Shown one piece after another: positions 21,928 to 33,925 of a stretch of 64,000 bases of DNA. Position 1 is the stretch's first letter, and every line of letters begins with the position of its first letter. A model generated the notes under the pieces. The model was not told the origin of the DNA and did not search any database. It saw nothing but the letters and a program-made list of their open reading frames with translations. Source of the stretch: Mrakia gelida (lineage: Eukaryota; Basidiomycota; Tremellomycetes; Cystofilobasidiales; Mrakiaceae); the NCBI GenBank assembly GCA_024345305.1, contig BRON01000008.1, forward strand, positions 1,674,001 through 1,738,000, in the 5' to 3' direction. Position numbers and translations under genes: made by a program.

Positions 21928-24900
21928 ATGACGGTCTCCTCACGCAAGAAGGATGTTTCTGCTGCCGTCAAGGATGAGGAGAAGCCCAGTCAGTTCCACC
22001 CACCCACTTTGGAATGAGAGTAGAGTGAGCTGACCGACTCGCCACCTCTCCTCCCTTCGTCCCACCCTCCCCTCCGCGTTCTCGGTCTTCCGTTTTTGCG
22101 TTACACCTCCCTCCCCTTCCTTTTTTCTTATATTCCCCCTCCATCGCATCACGCTCCGTTATCTCCTCGGCGTTCCTCGGAAGCAGATGTACTACAGACG
22201 GGCATTCAATGTGAGTCACTGCCCTTGCTGTAACTACAGAAGGAACAGGAAGGAAGGGAGGAGGTGAGGTGGCGATGGATTCGAGCGAGAGGAACGAGCG
22301 AGAGCTGACCCCTCCTCCCTCCTTCTTCTTCTTCTTTCTTCTTCTTCGCGTTCGTTTGTTGACGATTCGCTCGTTCGTAAACAGACAACTGCGACTTCTG
22401 CCATTCGGATATCGTACGTCCCCCCCTCCCTTTCCTCTCTCTCTCTTTGAACGAACCGAAGGAGGCAACGAGATGGGACGCATCGGGAAGGAGGGTTTCG
22501 AGGCGACGAGAAATGAGCACCTCAACTCACACGCGTTTCCCTTCTTCACTCCTTGTTTTGATTCTTCTTGAACGACTTCGTATCCAGACCCACACCGTCC
22601 GAATCAAATGTGCCGCTCTAGGATGCGAGGAGGTCGATCTCTGTCCGTCGTGCTTCTGCAAAGGGAAGGAGGCAGGGAAACACAAGAGATGGCATCCTTA
22701 CAAGGTCGTCGTGAGTTCTCAACCTCACCTTCCTTCTTCACCTTTCTCGACGCGTCCACAAGCTCATATACATACTCGACCCATCTCTTCTCCAGGAACA
22801 ACACTCCTACCCGATCTTCACCGAATCCTGGGGAGCGGACGAAGAGCTCCTTCTCATCGAGGGTCTGACGCTCTACGGGTTGGGCAACTGGCAGGATGCA
22901 GCTGAACATGTAGGGACGAGGACGAGAGAGGAGTGCGAGGAGCATTACTTGGAGGTTTGGGTCGGGAAGGGAGAGAAGGAGGTGGGGGTGGCGAACAAGG
23001 TGAGTCGCGTCGGTCTTTGAGCTCGCGTTTTCCCCTTCCCTTCGACGCGTTTCCCCCTTTAGTCTGGGACGCGAGAGAGCTGACTCGGCGGTTTGGTGCT
23101 GGTGCATAGAAGGAAAACCTCAAGTTCGAGATCGACACGGAGACGTTCCAGTCTAGGAAGAAGAGGAGGATAGAGGAGATGAGGACCAAGACGACTGGTG
23201 AGTTGAGCTTCGCGTTTCCCTTCCTTCCTTCCCTTCCCCTTCGAACGGCCTCGCTTCTCGTCCACGAGCTCGCGAGCTTCGTGAACGCGTTGATCTGATC
23301 GCCGTCCTTCCCCCTCCCTCCTACCTACCACCCCCATCTCCAACCTATCCTACTCTCACCCAACTTCCTCCCACCCACCCATCCTCCTTTCACCCACCCG
23401 ACCCACCTCCCTCGCTCGCGTCCCTCCCTTCCAGAACTCCCAAATCCCCAAAACGCCAAACCTCTCGTCTCCGCTCCTACGAACCACGAGATCGGAGGAT
23501 TCATGCCTGGACGACTGGACTTCGAGCACGAGCTGCATGACGAGGCGGAGAACGCGGTGAAGGATATGGAGTTTGGTCTGGTGTTTCAGTTTGGAGGGGA
23601 CGAGCAGCCTGGGGATGAGGAGGTGGAAGTGCTGCTGGGGACAGAAGCGGGAGCTGGAGAGGCATCGACGACGAGGAAGGAGGATGTGGGGGTCGGGGAC
23701 TCGAGTGGTGGGAACGCTGTGGCTAGTGGGAGTGGGACGAGGATGGACGTCGAGGCGAGCTCGTCGAAACAACCTCAAGCTTCGTCAACCGTCTCGCATC
23801 GAGGACTCGGGTCAGCAACCGCCGGGAAGGCCAGTGGTGGAGGGAAGAAGGCTTCCTCCAGCAGCATGAAACAACCTCCTTCAGCCATCCCAGCTCATCT
23901 GAGAGGAGACGCGTCGTTCAACTCTCCAACACCCGACCCGGAGGACTTCTCCTCTCTGTCGCCTGGAGGATCCCTCGGATCGCCATTCCCTTCCCCTCCT
24001 CCACCAACAGCAACCTCCACTTCAGCATCAGCATCGGCAACCAAATACATCCCCACAGCATCAGCATCCAACCTCGACTCGAATCCATCCTCATCCTCCC
24101 AAACCCTCGACGCGTCCCAACCCCAACCCCAACCCCTCCCCTTCTCATCCCTCGACCCCCTCCCCTTCTCAGACTCGCCGATCTCCTCCTCATTAACCCA
24201 AACTCAACAACCACTCCCCTTCGCCGACTCCTCCACCACACCCCTCCCCTTCGCCGACACAACGCCTCTACCCTTCTCAACCGAACCCCCTCCTCCGCCT
24301 CCCCCCCCTCCTCCTCCGCCAATACCAGTCAACACGGACTCGCCTGACTACCCGGAGGAGCAGGACGACCTGGAGTTGAAGCTGGCGGTGCTGGATATCT
24401 ACAACGATAAGCTCGATAGGAGGAAGGAGGCGAAGAACGTGCTTTTTGAGAGGGGGTTGATGGATTTCAAGAAGGTGAGTTTGAGTCGAACCTCGCTCGC
24501 ACTCTTGGTTTCGTTTTCTTGGTCGACGGGTGGAAGGGTGGGTGGGAGGCAGGGTGGGGGTGGTGTGTGGTGTGGGTGGGTTGATGGGTTGGTGGTGGGA
24601 GGCGGACGGAGGAAGGAGGGAGGGAGGACGAGGACGAGACGCGTTCGCTGACCCTTCCCCTCGTTCGCGCTTCGCAGATCCAAGCCGCCGAACGGAAGAA
24701 GCCTCAGAAGGAACGAGATCTCGTAGCCAAGTACAAGGTGTTCGCCAAGCTGCAGACCGCGGAGGATCATGAGGTTTTCATCGAGGGTTTGCTTTGTGAG
24801 TAGGACGAGCGGACGAGGGAGGGTGGGTGGGTCGGGGAGGAGGGAGGGAGAAAAGGGACGAACGAGCTGACTTCGGTTTGCGTTTGCGTTCGTACGTACA

Positions 24901-26032
24901 GACGAACAAACTCTTCGAACTCGAATCGCTCAACTCCAGACGTATCGATCGAAAGGGATCACCACTGTTGCAGAGGCGGAACGGTACGAGGCTCAGCTCG
25001 AGTACAGGGTGAGTTTCGGTCTTGATCTCCGTTTCGCCGCTTCGCTCGATTCAACGAGCCCGCGAGCTGACCCCTTCCCCCCCCTTCGTTCTGGCAGAAC
25101 TCCGGCATCGTCGACCCGAAAGGACGAGGACCTGGAGGTCGCTTCTCGCTTGGACCTGGAGATCTGCCGAAGAGCGGGAGGGAGTCGAGGGAGGGGAGTA
25201 CACCGAGATCGGCCTATACCGCTACTGTGGGAGGGAGGAAACCTCGTGAGTCGCATCGTCCTGCCTGCCAACTACCTTTTTTTTGCCTTTGTTCTCGAAC
25301 TAGAACGGGACGAGAACGAGAAACGAGAAACGAGACGAGAGCTGACCTTTTCGTTCGTTCGTTCGTTCGACGCGTCCTTCGTTCCCTTCGCAGCTGCCCC
25401 TCTCAACCTCGCCACCGCCGCTTCGCTTCATCTCCTTTCGCCGCCGGAACAGGAACTCTGCTCGACGCTCAGGATCCTACCGAAACCGTACCTCATGATC
25501 AAGGAGACGCTCATTCGGGAGTACGCCAGGAGGGGAGGGAACTTGAGGAGGAGGGAGGCGAGAGCTTTGGTGAGTTCGACGAACGAAACCCCCGTCTTCT
25601 TCGTCCTTTCACGCGAACGAATGCGATGAGATACCGACGCATCGGACGAGAAACCACCTTACTGACTTCCCTTATTCGCTCCTTCTCGCCTTTTCTCCCT
25701 CGCAGGTCAAAATCGACGTCAACAAAACCGCTCGGATCTGGGATCTTATGGAGGAGATGGGAGTCTTCCGAGCCGCTCTCGACCCCGACGCCAAACTTAC
25801 CGTCTACCCCTCCTCCGCGGTCGAGCTCGGAGGAGACACGCCGAACGTCGAAGAGCAGGAGGGGAGGGAGGAAACGATGCTCGCTCTGGCTGCTTCGGAG
25901 GTGGAGGACAAGACGGGTTTGCCCCCTGTGGGCGAGGAGGAGGAGGTGGTGGACTTGACGAACATCGAGACGCCTAGGATGGAGGAGGAAGAGTCGAGCA
26001 CGATGGAGGGGGTGGTGGAGCTAGCGGTTTGA
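21928..26032 (+). CDS. ADA2: SAGA/ADA transcriptional adaptor Ada2
   Basis: About ten exons. After a short basic start, a ZZ-type zinc finger reads CDFCHSDI...VRIKCAALGCEEVDLCPSCF, closing with H..KRWHPYKV. A SANT/Myb domain follows (WGADEELLLIEGLTLYGLGN, then W-x-R-T-x-EEC-x-EHY), and the conserved block TENPNAKPLVSAPTNHEIGG with FMPGRLDFEHELHDEAENAV. The C-terminal SWIRM domain (LPKPYLMIKETLIREYARRG, ending TARIWDLMEEMGVFR) completes the Ada2 order ZZ-SANT-SWIRM. Ada2 activates the Gcn5 acetyltransferase and links it to Ada3 in SAGA, in the nucleus. Unusual here is a disordered insert of roughly 250 residues between SANT and the Ada3-binding middle region, with repeated PLPF[SA] units and a run of about ten prolines. 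An acidic tail extends past the SWIRM domain. Identification is secure; some exon borders are approximate. Confidence 0.93.
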
Positions 26033-26434
26033 GGAGGGACGCGTCCCTCGGTCTCGGTTTCGGTTTCGGTTTCGTTTTCGTTTTTCGCTCTCCACTTTTC
26101 CTTGCCTTCATCACTTCTTCTTCTCTTTCGTTGTCGTCTTGGGTTTCTTGTCCTTTCGTTCTCCTCTCCTTCTTCCTTCTCACGCTCCCTCTGCTCTTCG
26201 TTTCGTTTCCCTCGCATCGATCCACCTACCATACTCTCGCTTGATACCCCCTGGACTTTCCTCCGACCTCTCTTTCTTTAACGAGCCACAAACGACCCCC
26301 ATTGCATTATACATTTCCTCACGACTTATTTACAGTACAACAAAGACGCGAGTCGAAAGGAAAGAGAAAAAAAGACGCGTCCAACGAGGACTTTTGAACT
26401 CCGAGAGACGGACGAGAGACAGGACTCAACCACG
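26033..26434. other. Intergenic region between ADA2 and the MYND gene
   Basis: About 400 bases. A GACGCGTCC occurs directly after the ADA2 stop (about 26038), followed by a tandem GGTTTC/GTTTTC-rich stretch (about 26048-26085) that probably belongs to the 3' region. A second ACGCGT sits near 26374. No gene. Confidence 0.4.
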
Positions 26435-27961
26435 ATGCCCAAACTCTCCCTCCGAATCGCCACGGCTCTCAAGATCGTTGATTCCAAAGGGGAGAAAAGG
26501 AAGGGAGTCAAGTGGACGGCTGCTGAGGCGATGAAGGTGTCGAGGTTGGGAGGAGATGTGAGTAAAATCACCTTCGACTCTCGAGCGAGCTTAGGAGAGA
26601 GAGGAGGAGATGATGGACTCGCTGACTCGGGAGGGGGTGCGTTTTGGGGGGCAAAAGATCTCGTTCATGATGGCTCTTCTCGAAGAGAAAAACTTCCCTC
26701 AGATCGTGAGTCCATACTTCCCAACGACGAACGAGTGAGAACGAAGAGGGAACGCGAGGGAGGAGAAGGAGGGCCCGAGCTCACCAACCTCTGCCTCCTC
26801 CCTTCTTCAAACGTTTTTGACGATCAGTGGGAGTTCTTCGCGCTCTATCTCCCTGAATACCTCGACATCTACTTCTCCCTTCCCTCTCTGGACCCTCACT
26901 CGATTCACTTCGTGCTCCTTTCGACTCTGGGAGGAAACTCAGCGAGTCTGATGAGATGGTTGAGGGTCACCGAGGGAGCGTGTGCGAGAGCTTTGGGAGA
27001 GCAGATCAGGATCATGAGTGGGAGTGTGAAGATGGGGATGATGGATATGAGTGCCCCTCTCTCTCTCTTCGTACTGTTTTCGGGGACACGATGGGAGAAG
27101 CGCGGAGGGAGGAGAGGCGAGCGGTCGACCTGACCTTCTCTCGCGTTCTCGTTCGCTCAGCTCCCTCCCAAGCCCTCCAAACCTCTCATCGAAGCCTGGC
27201 ACAACAAATTCAACCTCACCTCTACCCTCAACTCAGCCCTCATCCTCCTAACCTCCTCAACCCGAGCTCTCCAACACCTTCCTTCCACCTCCTCCAACCT
27301 CCCACCTTTCCACCCCTCCCTCAACCCCCTCTCTCCCACCACCCGCTCCCAAGCTCTCACCCTCGCTCAAATCTCTCGCCAGCACTCCACCGCCATCACC
27401 CAAGCTCTCGACACCCACTACTTCTCCATCCACTCCTCCCAAAGCTCTAAAGAAGCAGGAGCCGTCGTCTGGCTCGTTGGCGTCGCCCAAACATGCAAAG
27501 TCGTCGCGACCGTCCTTGAAGCTGTGGGGGTGGAAGGAAAGGAGTTGCCTTTGACGAGGGGGGTTTCTAGAGTGGATAATCCCGGGATGAAGGCGCATTT
27601 GCCTTGGGTGGAGTGCGAGGCGATGAATGAGTGGGTGGAAGGGAGAGGGAAGTGTCTCGATGAGAAAGGGAGGGGCGAGAGGCTGATGGGTTGTGGGAGG
27701 GTGAGTTTGATCGCTCAGCTTCCGTTGCGAGTACTTTGGGCAAGAGAATTAACTTGTTTGTTGCCTGGTTGGACGTTCAACAGTGTCAAATGGTCCGATA
27801 CTGCTCAAGAGGTTCGTTCGAAGACAAAACACGCGACGCGTCGTTTCGAGGTTTCGATCCTTACCACTCTCCTCCCCTCCGTCACTCCCTCCTTTCTGCA
27901 AGATCATCAAAAAGCTCACTGGCCAGTCCACAAGACCGTCTGCTTCAAGCCCGGGTTTTGA
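26435..27961 (+). CDS. MYND zinc-finger protein
   Basis: Six or so exons from the ATG at 26435 to the TGA at 27959-27961, about 400 residues. The C-terminus carries a MYND-type zinc finger assembled across two introns: GKCLDEKGRGERLMGCGR, then CQMVRYCSRDHQKAHW and PVHKTVC, with the C-x2-C, C-x3-C, H-x3-C spacing of the family (the first Cys pair is less regular). MYND fingers bind proline-rich peptides in partner proteins. The rest is helical, with no SET domain, so this is not an SMYD methyltransferase. The N-terminal 230 residues are not recognised. It converges with the bZIP gene, the two stops being about 360 bases apart. One intron has a GTTCGT donor. Confidence 0.8.
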
Positions 27962-28319
27962 GTACTCAGTTCAAGCTTTCTTCGATGTTGAAGCTCATCT
28001 CGTTCGTGTTGTGAGTTCGCTGAAAGAACGAAGCGAGGACGAACCGCTCTCCCAAGACAACGACGAGGCAGGCAAGAGAATCAGGTATAAATCAAGCAAG
28101 CACGGCGAGCGAAATCAAAGAGAGGCGGGCGTGTGTGTGTATGAGCTGAGAATGGGTGCGGTTGCGAGATAAAGAAAACGAGGTGCGAGCTAGCGAAAAA
28201 CGAACGAACCGACGAGCGACGCGAGGGAGATAAGAAGGGGAGAGATGCAAGAAGAGAGACAATAGCTAGACATGCGGAAACACAGGGAGGGTCGAAAAGC
28301 AGCCAGTCAAGAAGCGTCT
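27962..28319. other. Convergent intergenic region
   Basis: About 360 bases between two 3' ends (MYND gene and bZIP gene), so it should hold both polyadenylation regions. A purine-rich, AAACGA-rich stretch is seen. No gene. Confidence 0.4.
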
Positions 28320-29459
28320 TCAGTTCCGTGATGACTGAGATCCTTGGACCTGAGCGACGAGAGACGCGACTGAAGCTCGGAGTTGTTGGTTTTCTGTTCG
28401 GAGGTTGGTGTTTTCCGTTTGGAGGTTGATGACCGTACTATCGAGGATGGCAAGTCTGGGGGAGAAGGAGAGACGCGCGAGGTGAGCCCTGGTCGCCTCG
28501 AGGAACGAGGGGAAGAAGCAAAGGAAACGAAGCGAACCGAATCGCCATCGCATCCTCGTCGCAAAACTGAGCAAGCGTGGCCTCAGCCTCCTCCATCCTG
28601 ACCGAGGGAAGAGCCCCAGGACGCGAAAGTGGAATCCATGTCAGCTCATGTCGTTCGATGAGAGACAATGGGAGACAAGACGAAAGGAGGGGGGCGACGA
28701 AACGAGATCAGCCGCACTCACCGACGCGTTGCTTCCTCAGCCTCCAAAACAGCAGCATCTGTCCGAGCAGCCTTCTCCTGAAGTCCAGCTGTAGCTCTGT
28801 AATCCCAAACACCGAGAGTCCGAACTGTCAGCTAAGCCATCTCGAGAGAGGGAGGAGAGAAAGTGTGAGATCGGATTGGCGAACTCGAAAAAGACAACAA
28901 CAAAACGAGCTCACTTTTCTCGACGCTCCCTGAAAGCTCTTTGAGCCTTCCTGTTCTGCTCTGCCCTCTTGGCCTTCCATTCCTCATCAGCCGAGGGACT
29001 CTTTTTCGCCTTCGAAGAGCTTCCTTCGCCGCTAGCACTCCCTTCCTGACTCGTCTCTCGCTCAAACGGTGCAGGATCCAAAAGCTCTCCGCTCGTTCCG
29101 GCCATCTCGCTCGAGCGGGAGGGTCGTTTGCGTCCTCCTGGGGGAGGGTAGAAGGAGGAGGAGAGACTTGAGGAGTAGGAGGACGATGGGATGGGTTCGT
29201 ATTGGTTCATTGCTGGAGGGGGAGGCGAGGGAGGGTTGGGTCGAGGGGAGGGAGCGTGGGACGAAGACGCGGAGGGAGGGGTGGGAACGCGTGGGCGATG
29301 AGGGTTGGGAGGTTGATGATGGAGGTAGGATGAAGTTGGGAAGAGTGGATAGTTGAGACCGAGTGGATCGTTGACGAGGCTTTGCTCAGAGGAGGGGGGA
29401 GGGAAGGAGGGAGGTGAGGGTGAATGGTGGGATGAAGTCCAGCTGGGTGGGGAGGGCAT
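28320..29459 (-). CDS. bZIP transcription factor, Yap/Pap1-like basic region
   Basis: Four coding exons from the ATG at 29459 (MPSPPSWTSS) to the TGA at 28320-28322. A long Ser/Pro-rich N-terminus is followed by a basic region with NRKAQRAFRERREK, the N-x2-A-Q-x2-F-R signature of the fungal Yap/Pap1 class. Splicing gives a long helix, with the first zipper Leu at +18 from the conserved Asn and then five perfect Leu heptads (VINLQTENTNLRTENQQL and beyond) near the C-terminus, out of register with the first by two residues. No cysteine-rich redox domain (as in Yap1/Pap1) is seen; only one Cys lies in the zipper linker. It should act as a nuclear dimer on DNA. The start is uncertain: an upstream ATG at 29636 or 29682 could be used, but those frames cross a probable 5'-UTR intron. 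Confidence 0.78.
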
Positions 29460-30944
29460 GAGCTGAAGCTGCTTTTCGACGGGGAGGGCGAGGGAGAGAT
29501 GAAAGATGAGGATGTAGTTCGGAGGAGACGAAGGAAGGGCTCGAGGAGTGTGGGTTGAGAACTGTTCTCTTTCGTTTGCGAGAAGGTTGAGGAGGTGGGA
29601 AGAAAGAGAAAGACGAACCGGCTTTCCGTTGATCATTGTCGAGACTCAACTCCGTCCTCGCGGGCTGAAGTGTGCTGATCATGCTCTGTTTGAACAGGAA
29701 TTAGTAACGGGCAGGCAAATGGTTGAGCTCGAAACGGAAAGGAAAAAAGGAAGGAGGGCGGTGAAGGGGAAGAGTCAGCAAAGCGGCCAGGGGCTCAAGA
29801 GAGCCGTCGTGGGAAGCTTACGCCAGCAGGGAAAATCAGAAGAGCCACGAAGGGTGGCGACGCGATAACTCGGAAGCTATCCGAGAGTGCCTGGAAAGAG
29901 AAGAAGCCGACGCCTCGAGGCAATCCATTAAGCTAAACAGGTCGAGGAGGCGAGGCGAAGAGTCGGAAAGCGCGGCAGAACAGCATGATACTTCTGGGCT
30001 GAAGAGCACAAGGTTCGCGATGGGTGTCAGCTCGGTTCACTCATATCCCGGAATGTTCATCGCAGAAGAGTGAAACTCCGAGGAAAGCGAGAGCCATTCG
30101 AGCGTCGACGACCCATTCGGGACGCGTCGTCACAGTCAGCTTTGCGTTCGACAAAATTCGACCCGCAGCACAGGCGATGCTATACGACTGACACTTCTTG
30201 AGTCTAGATACATCGAGCGAGATACTCGATTGAGGCTCAAGAGCCGTCTGACGCAACGAGAGCTGGGTTGGGAACAAGTTCGAAGACGCGTCGAGCTGAA
30301 CAACGAAAACAAACACAAAGACTTCATGATTCGAGGGTTCTCACCCTCAGCACCGATCCCCAATCACTGCTATGTGTATACATTCCCGAGGCTGGAATCT
30401 GACGAAAAGGTACGGAACGAGAGACGTGACGAGCGACGCCCCTCTTCTCGCTTGTTGTTTTGAGTTCCACTTTGACGGTCCCTCCCTCGTCTTCTGCCCG
30501 GTTTCGCCGTCGTTTCTCGGTCCTCAGCTTGTTGAACAGAAGTGAAGTTGCTTTGGAATCAGCTCGAGACACATTTGGCCTTTGTAGCGGACAGCGCATG
30601 AACCTCGTCGCATCTGACCGAAGGGCTGAACGAAGCTCATCGCACCTTTCCTTCTCTCTCTCTCTCTCGCTTCCTCGTCGGTTTTCTGCTCCATCAGCTT
30701 CGTTTACTCATCGCCCACAGGATTTCAGACATCCCAGGAGGTCCCCGAAAATCTTCTTTAGCGATCTCTACCACTTGCCTTGGTGCTTTTTGACCCAAAG
30801 AAGGCGAATCTCCGGGAGACCCAACAAGACCTCCACTTTCTTTTCGAGACGACCTTCCTTCCCTCTTCGCTCCCTTCCCTTTGCAAACCCCCACCCCTCC
30901 ACCCACCTACCCACCCACCCTCTTAACCCTCTCTACACCTCAAA
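29460..30944. other. Long divergent intergenic region / 5' leaders
   Basis: About 1.5 kb between the bZIP gene (leftward) and the aldo-keto reductase gene (rightward). The bZIP side looks like a long leader with introns and short upstream reading frames, for example a 30-codon one beginning near 29934 on the minus strand. A minus-strand frame at 30041-30316 (91 codons) is open but contains a probable intron motif and is not called as a gene. The right end (30650-30940) is pyrimidine-rich leader. Confidence 0.35.
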
Positions 30945-33403
30945 ATGACTGCTACTGTTGAATTCGACCCCAAGGATGTTCGTACCAAGCTCTGTCTTCA
31001 TCCCCATCTCGTTTCAGGCGAAAGTCGTCCCTCCGATCTCCCGTCCTTCCTTCCTTTGCCTGACCCCTCCTTCCTCTTCTGGATGCCTCACAGATGGAGT
31101 TCGTCAACCTCGGACGATCCGGACTTCGAGTTAGCAAGTTCTCGCTCGGTGAGTGCCGCGAAACAAGCGAGGAGATGAAGGAGGAGGGCTTTGAGGCTCG
31201 AGGTCGTCGAGAGGTCGCCTTCCAGCGCTTCTAAGGTCTCCCAGACCTCTCTGACTCGTCTCCCTTCGTCTATGGTTGTATCCGCAGGTGGTTGGTTGAC
31301 CCTCGGAGGCACAGAGAGGGGGGACAGTGTTAAAGAGGTGACTTCTGCACTGGTTGGAAGTATAGAGGAGGACTTGGGAGGTCGAGGGAAGGAGGAGGAG
31401 GAGGAGAGCTCGCGAGAGATGGGCTGCTTCTCGTGCGCTGGCGAACATCGCTGACTCTCTCTTCTTCGGGTTCTTTCACATTCGCAGATCATGAAGAGTG
31501 AGTAGCATCCTCAGTTAACCATCTCGATTTTGTCTGGAGCTTCTATGGAGGGAGGGAGGCGAGAAGGAAGACGGACGCTGATCCGGCAACCCTCCCGACC
31601 TCCACTTTCTCCTTCCTTCCCTGCCTTTTGTTCGCTTCTTTCTTCCCTTCCTGCTTCTTTCTTCCCTTCCTCGTCTCTAGTGGCCTACGATGCTGGTATC
31701 AACACGTAAGCCTACCGTTTCTTTCACTGCTCGTCTCTATCTGCAGCAGCGTTTGGGCTTTGAGCTCGAGTTCGATATCGAGCTCGACGTCCTTCCCTCC
31801 CTCCCTCTTCGCTCTCGTCGACTGACCTTGAACACCCCTCACCTTCCTCTCTATATGTAGCTTCGATCTTGCCGAGGGTTACTCGGAGGGAAACTGCGAG
31901 GTCGAGGCAGGTCGAGTGATTCGAGAGTTGGGATGGCGACGATCCGAGTGAGTTTGTTGGCCATCTCCATTTCGTTTCGACGCGTCTGTGGATGTCTCGT
32001 GCTGAAACGCACCTTTTGTCTTTCACCAGCCTCATCCTCACCACCAAGATCTTCTTCGGAATCGGAAGGAAGGGACCTAACGACCGTGGACTCTCGAGGA
32101 AGCATATCATCGAGGGTCTGGACCAGTCTCTCGAACGACTCGGTGCGCCTGGTCCTTTACCTCCTCGTCCTCCGTCCCACGATCTCATCCGTTCCTCCGT
32201 TTCTTTCCCTTCCCCCAGACACCCCTTACGTCGACGTTGTCTTCGCTCACCGACACGACGCCACCGTCCCCATGGAGGAGATCGTCCGAGCCTTCACCCA
32301 GGTTATCAACGACGGAAAGGCCTTCTACTGGGGAACCAGCGAGTGGTCCGCTCAGCAGCTCCAGGAGGCTCACCACGTCGCCGACAAATTTAACCTGATC
32401 GCTCCCATCGTCGAACAACCACAATTCTCGATGTTTCATAGGGAGAGGTTCGAGGTCGAGTATGCTCCCATCTTCAAGTCTTACGGAACTGGAACCACCA
32501 TCTGGAGTCCTCTCGCTTCTGGAGTGAGTCGCTCTTCGACGACGATCTCGACTAGTCTCGATACCAGACCTCGATGCGTTTCGACCCCTTTGGAACCCGA
32601 TGGGGACGAGACCGACGTTGAGGGTATGCCTCGAGACTAGATCTCGACGCGTCTCCTCTTCTTTCGTCGCTGACTACCGTTCCTCCTCCTCCAGATGCTC
32701 ACCGGAAAGTACAACGACGGAGTCCCCGAGGATTCTCGATACGCTACCAACAAGGAGTTCTTCAAGGACACCGTCGCTAAGCTCAAGACTCCTGAGTGAG
32801 TCCTCCGTTTCGTCCCTTGCTGCTCTGTCTTCGCGTCGTGCTGACTTCGTCGTCCTTCGTTTCTTTTTTTTTCCAGGGGTCAGGCCAAGATCGACAAGGT
32901 CAAGAAGCTCACCAAGATCGCCGAGTCGTTTGTCCCATTCCTCTTTCCCCACCCAAACACCTCTCGTTCACTCGACTGACTTCCCTCCGTTTCGCCACCC
33001 TCCAGCCTCGGCGCTACCATGACCCACCTCGCTCTCGCCTGGGCCGCCAAGAACCCCAACGTCTCGACCGTGATCCTCGGAGCTTCCAAGCCCGAGCAGG
33101 GTACGTCCAACTCTCTTCCCCTTCACTCATCTCCTTCGTCGTCGTCGAGCTGACCTTCTTTCTCCTTCGTTCCAAAAACAGTCACCGATAACCTCAAGGC
33201 TCTCAAGCTCATCCCCAAGCTCACTCCTGAGATCATGGCTCAGATCGAGGATGTCCTTGACAACACTGTGAGTTGAGAGTGAAGGTTCCGAATAGCGGAG
33301 GTCTCGAGACGAGAGACGGAAAAGACGACGCGTCGAGTTCTGACCCATCTCTCGTTTTCTTTCCTGTTCACAGCCCGAGAAGCCCAGCACCTGGGGAAGG
33401 TAG
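30945..33403 (+). CDS. Aldo-keto reductase, voltage-gated K+ channel beta-subunit type
   Basis: About ten exons give roughly 345 residues, the normal AKR length. Start [11 protein letters not shown], then [19 protein letters not shown], the first beta-strand motif of Kv-beta-like AKRs. Catalytic tetrad positions are visible: Asp and Tyr in [13 protein letters not shown], Lys in LTTKIFFG, and His in [13 protein letters not shown]-binding segments are [16 protein letters not shown] and [10 protein letters not shown]. It ends EKPSTWGR. The family reduces carbonyls with NADPH in the cytosol; fungi have no matching Kv alpha channel, so an oxidoreductase role is likely. The first intron has a GTTCGT donor, and several introns carry GACGCGTC (31980, 32645, 33329). 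Identification is firm at family level; the substrate is unknown. Confidence 0.92.
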
Positions 33404-33925
33404 ACTCGAGTCCAACCTCGTATATAGTTGTAGCTCTCTCTCTTCCTTCCTCTTGAAATGTTAATGACTAGCAGCGTTTGACGCTCTTTCGACTGACGAG
33501 GATGCGAGGGCTGAAAGCAAGGAGAGCGACGGATGCTGAAAACTCGAACGATCGGGGTCCAAGCCCTATAGATGTTCACAGCCCACCCGGTAGCAATCCT
33601 CGAACACAAAGATTCGCAAGAAAAACCTCCTCCAAAGGAAGGCGGAACGCGCTTTGGAATAGGCAGCGAAGGGAGATCGAGTTTCACCTGTCAAGAGCTC
33701 GTTCCCCCTCCTTTGCTTCCTTCTAACGACCAGCTCCCTCACGCGAGGAAACAGACAGAGAACTCGGGTCTCTCCACTTCCCCCTCGTCTTCACTCCTCA
33801 CTCTATACCCTCTCGACACTCTCCGTATACATCAGCAACAGGGACAGCTCGACAGCTCAGCCGCCTTCTTCTGAGCTCGTTCCCTCCCTCCCTCCCTCGC
33901 CGGCTCCTCCCTTCTTCGTCGCACG
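33404..33925. other. Intergenic region before the RasGAP gene
   Basis: About 520 bases: 3' region of the reductase, then a CTCC-rich leader before the ATG at 33926. No gene. Confidence 0.4.
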
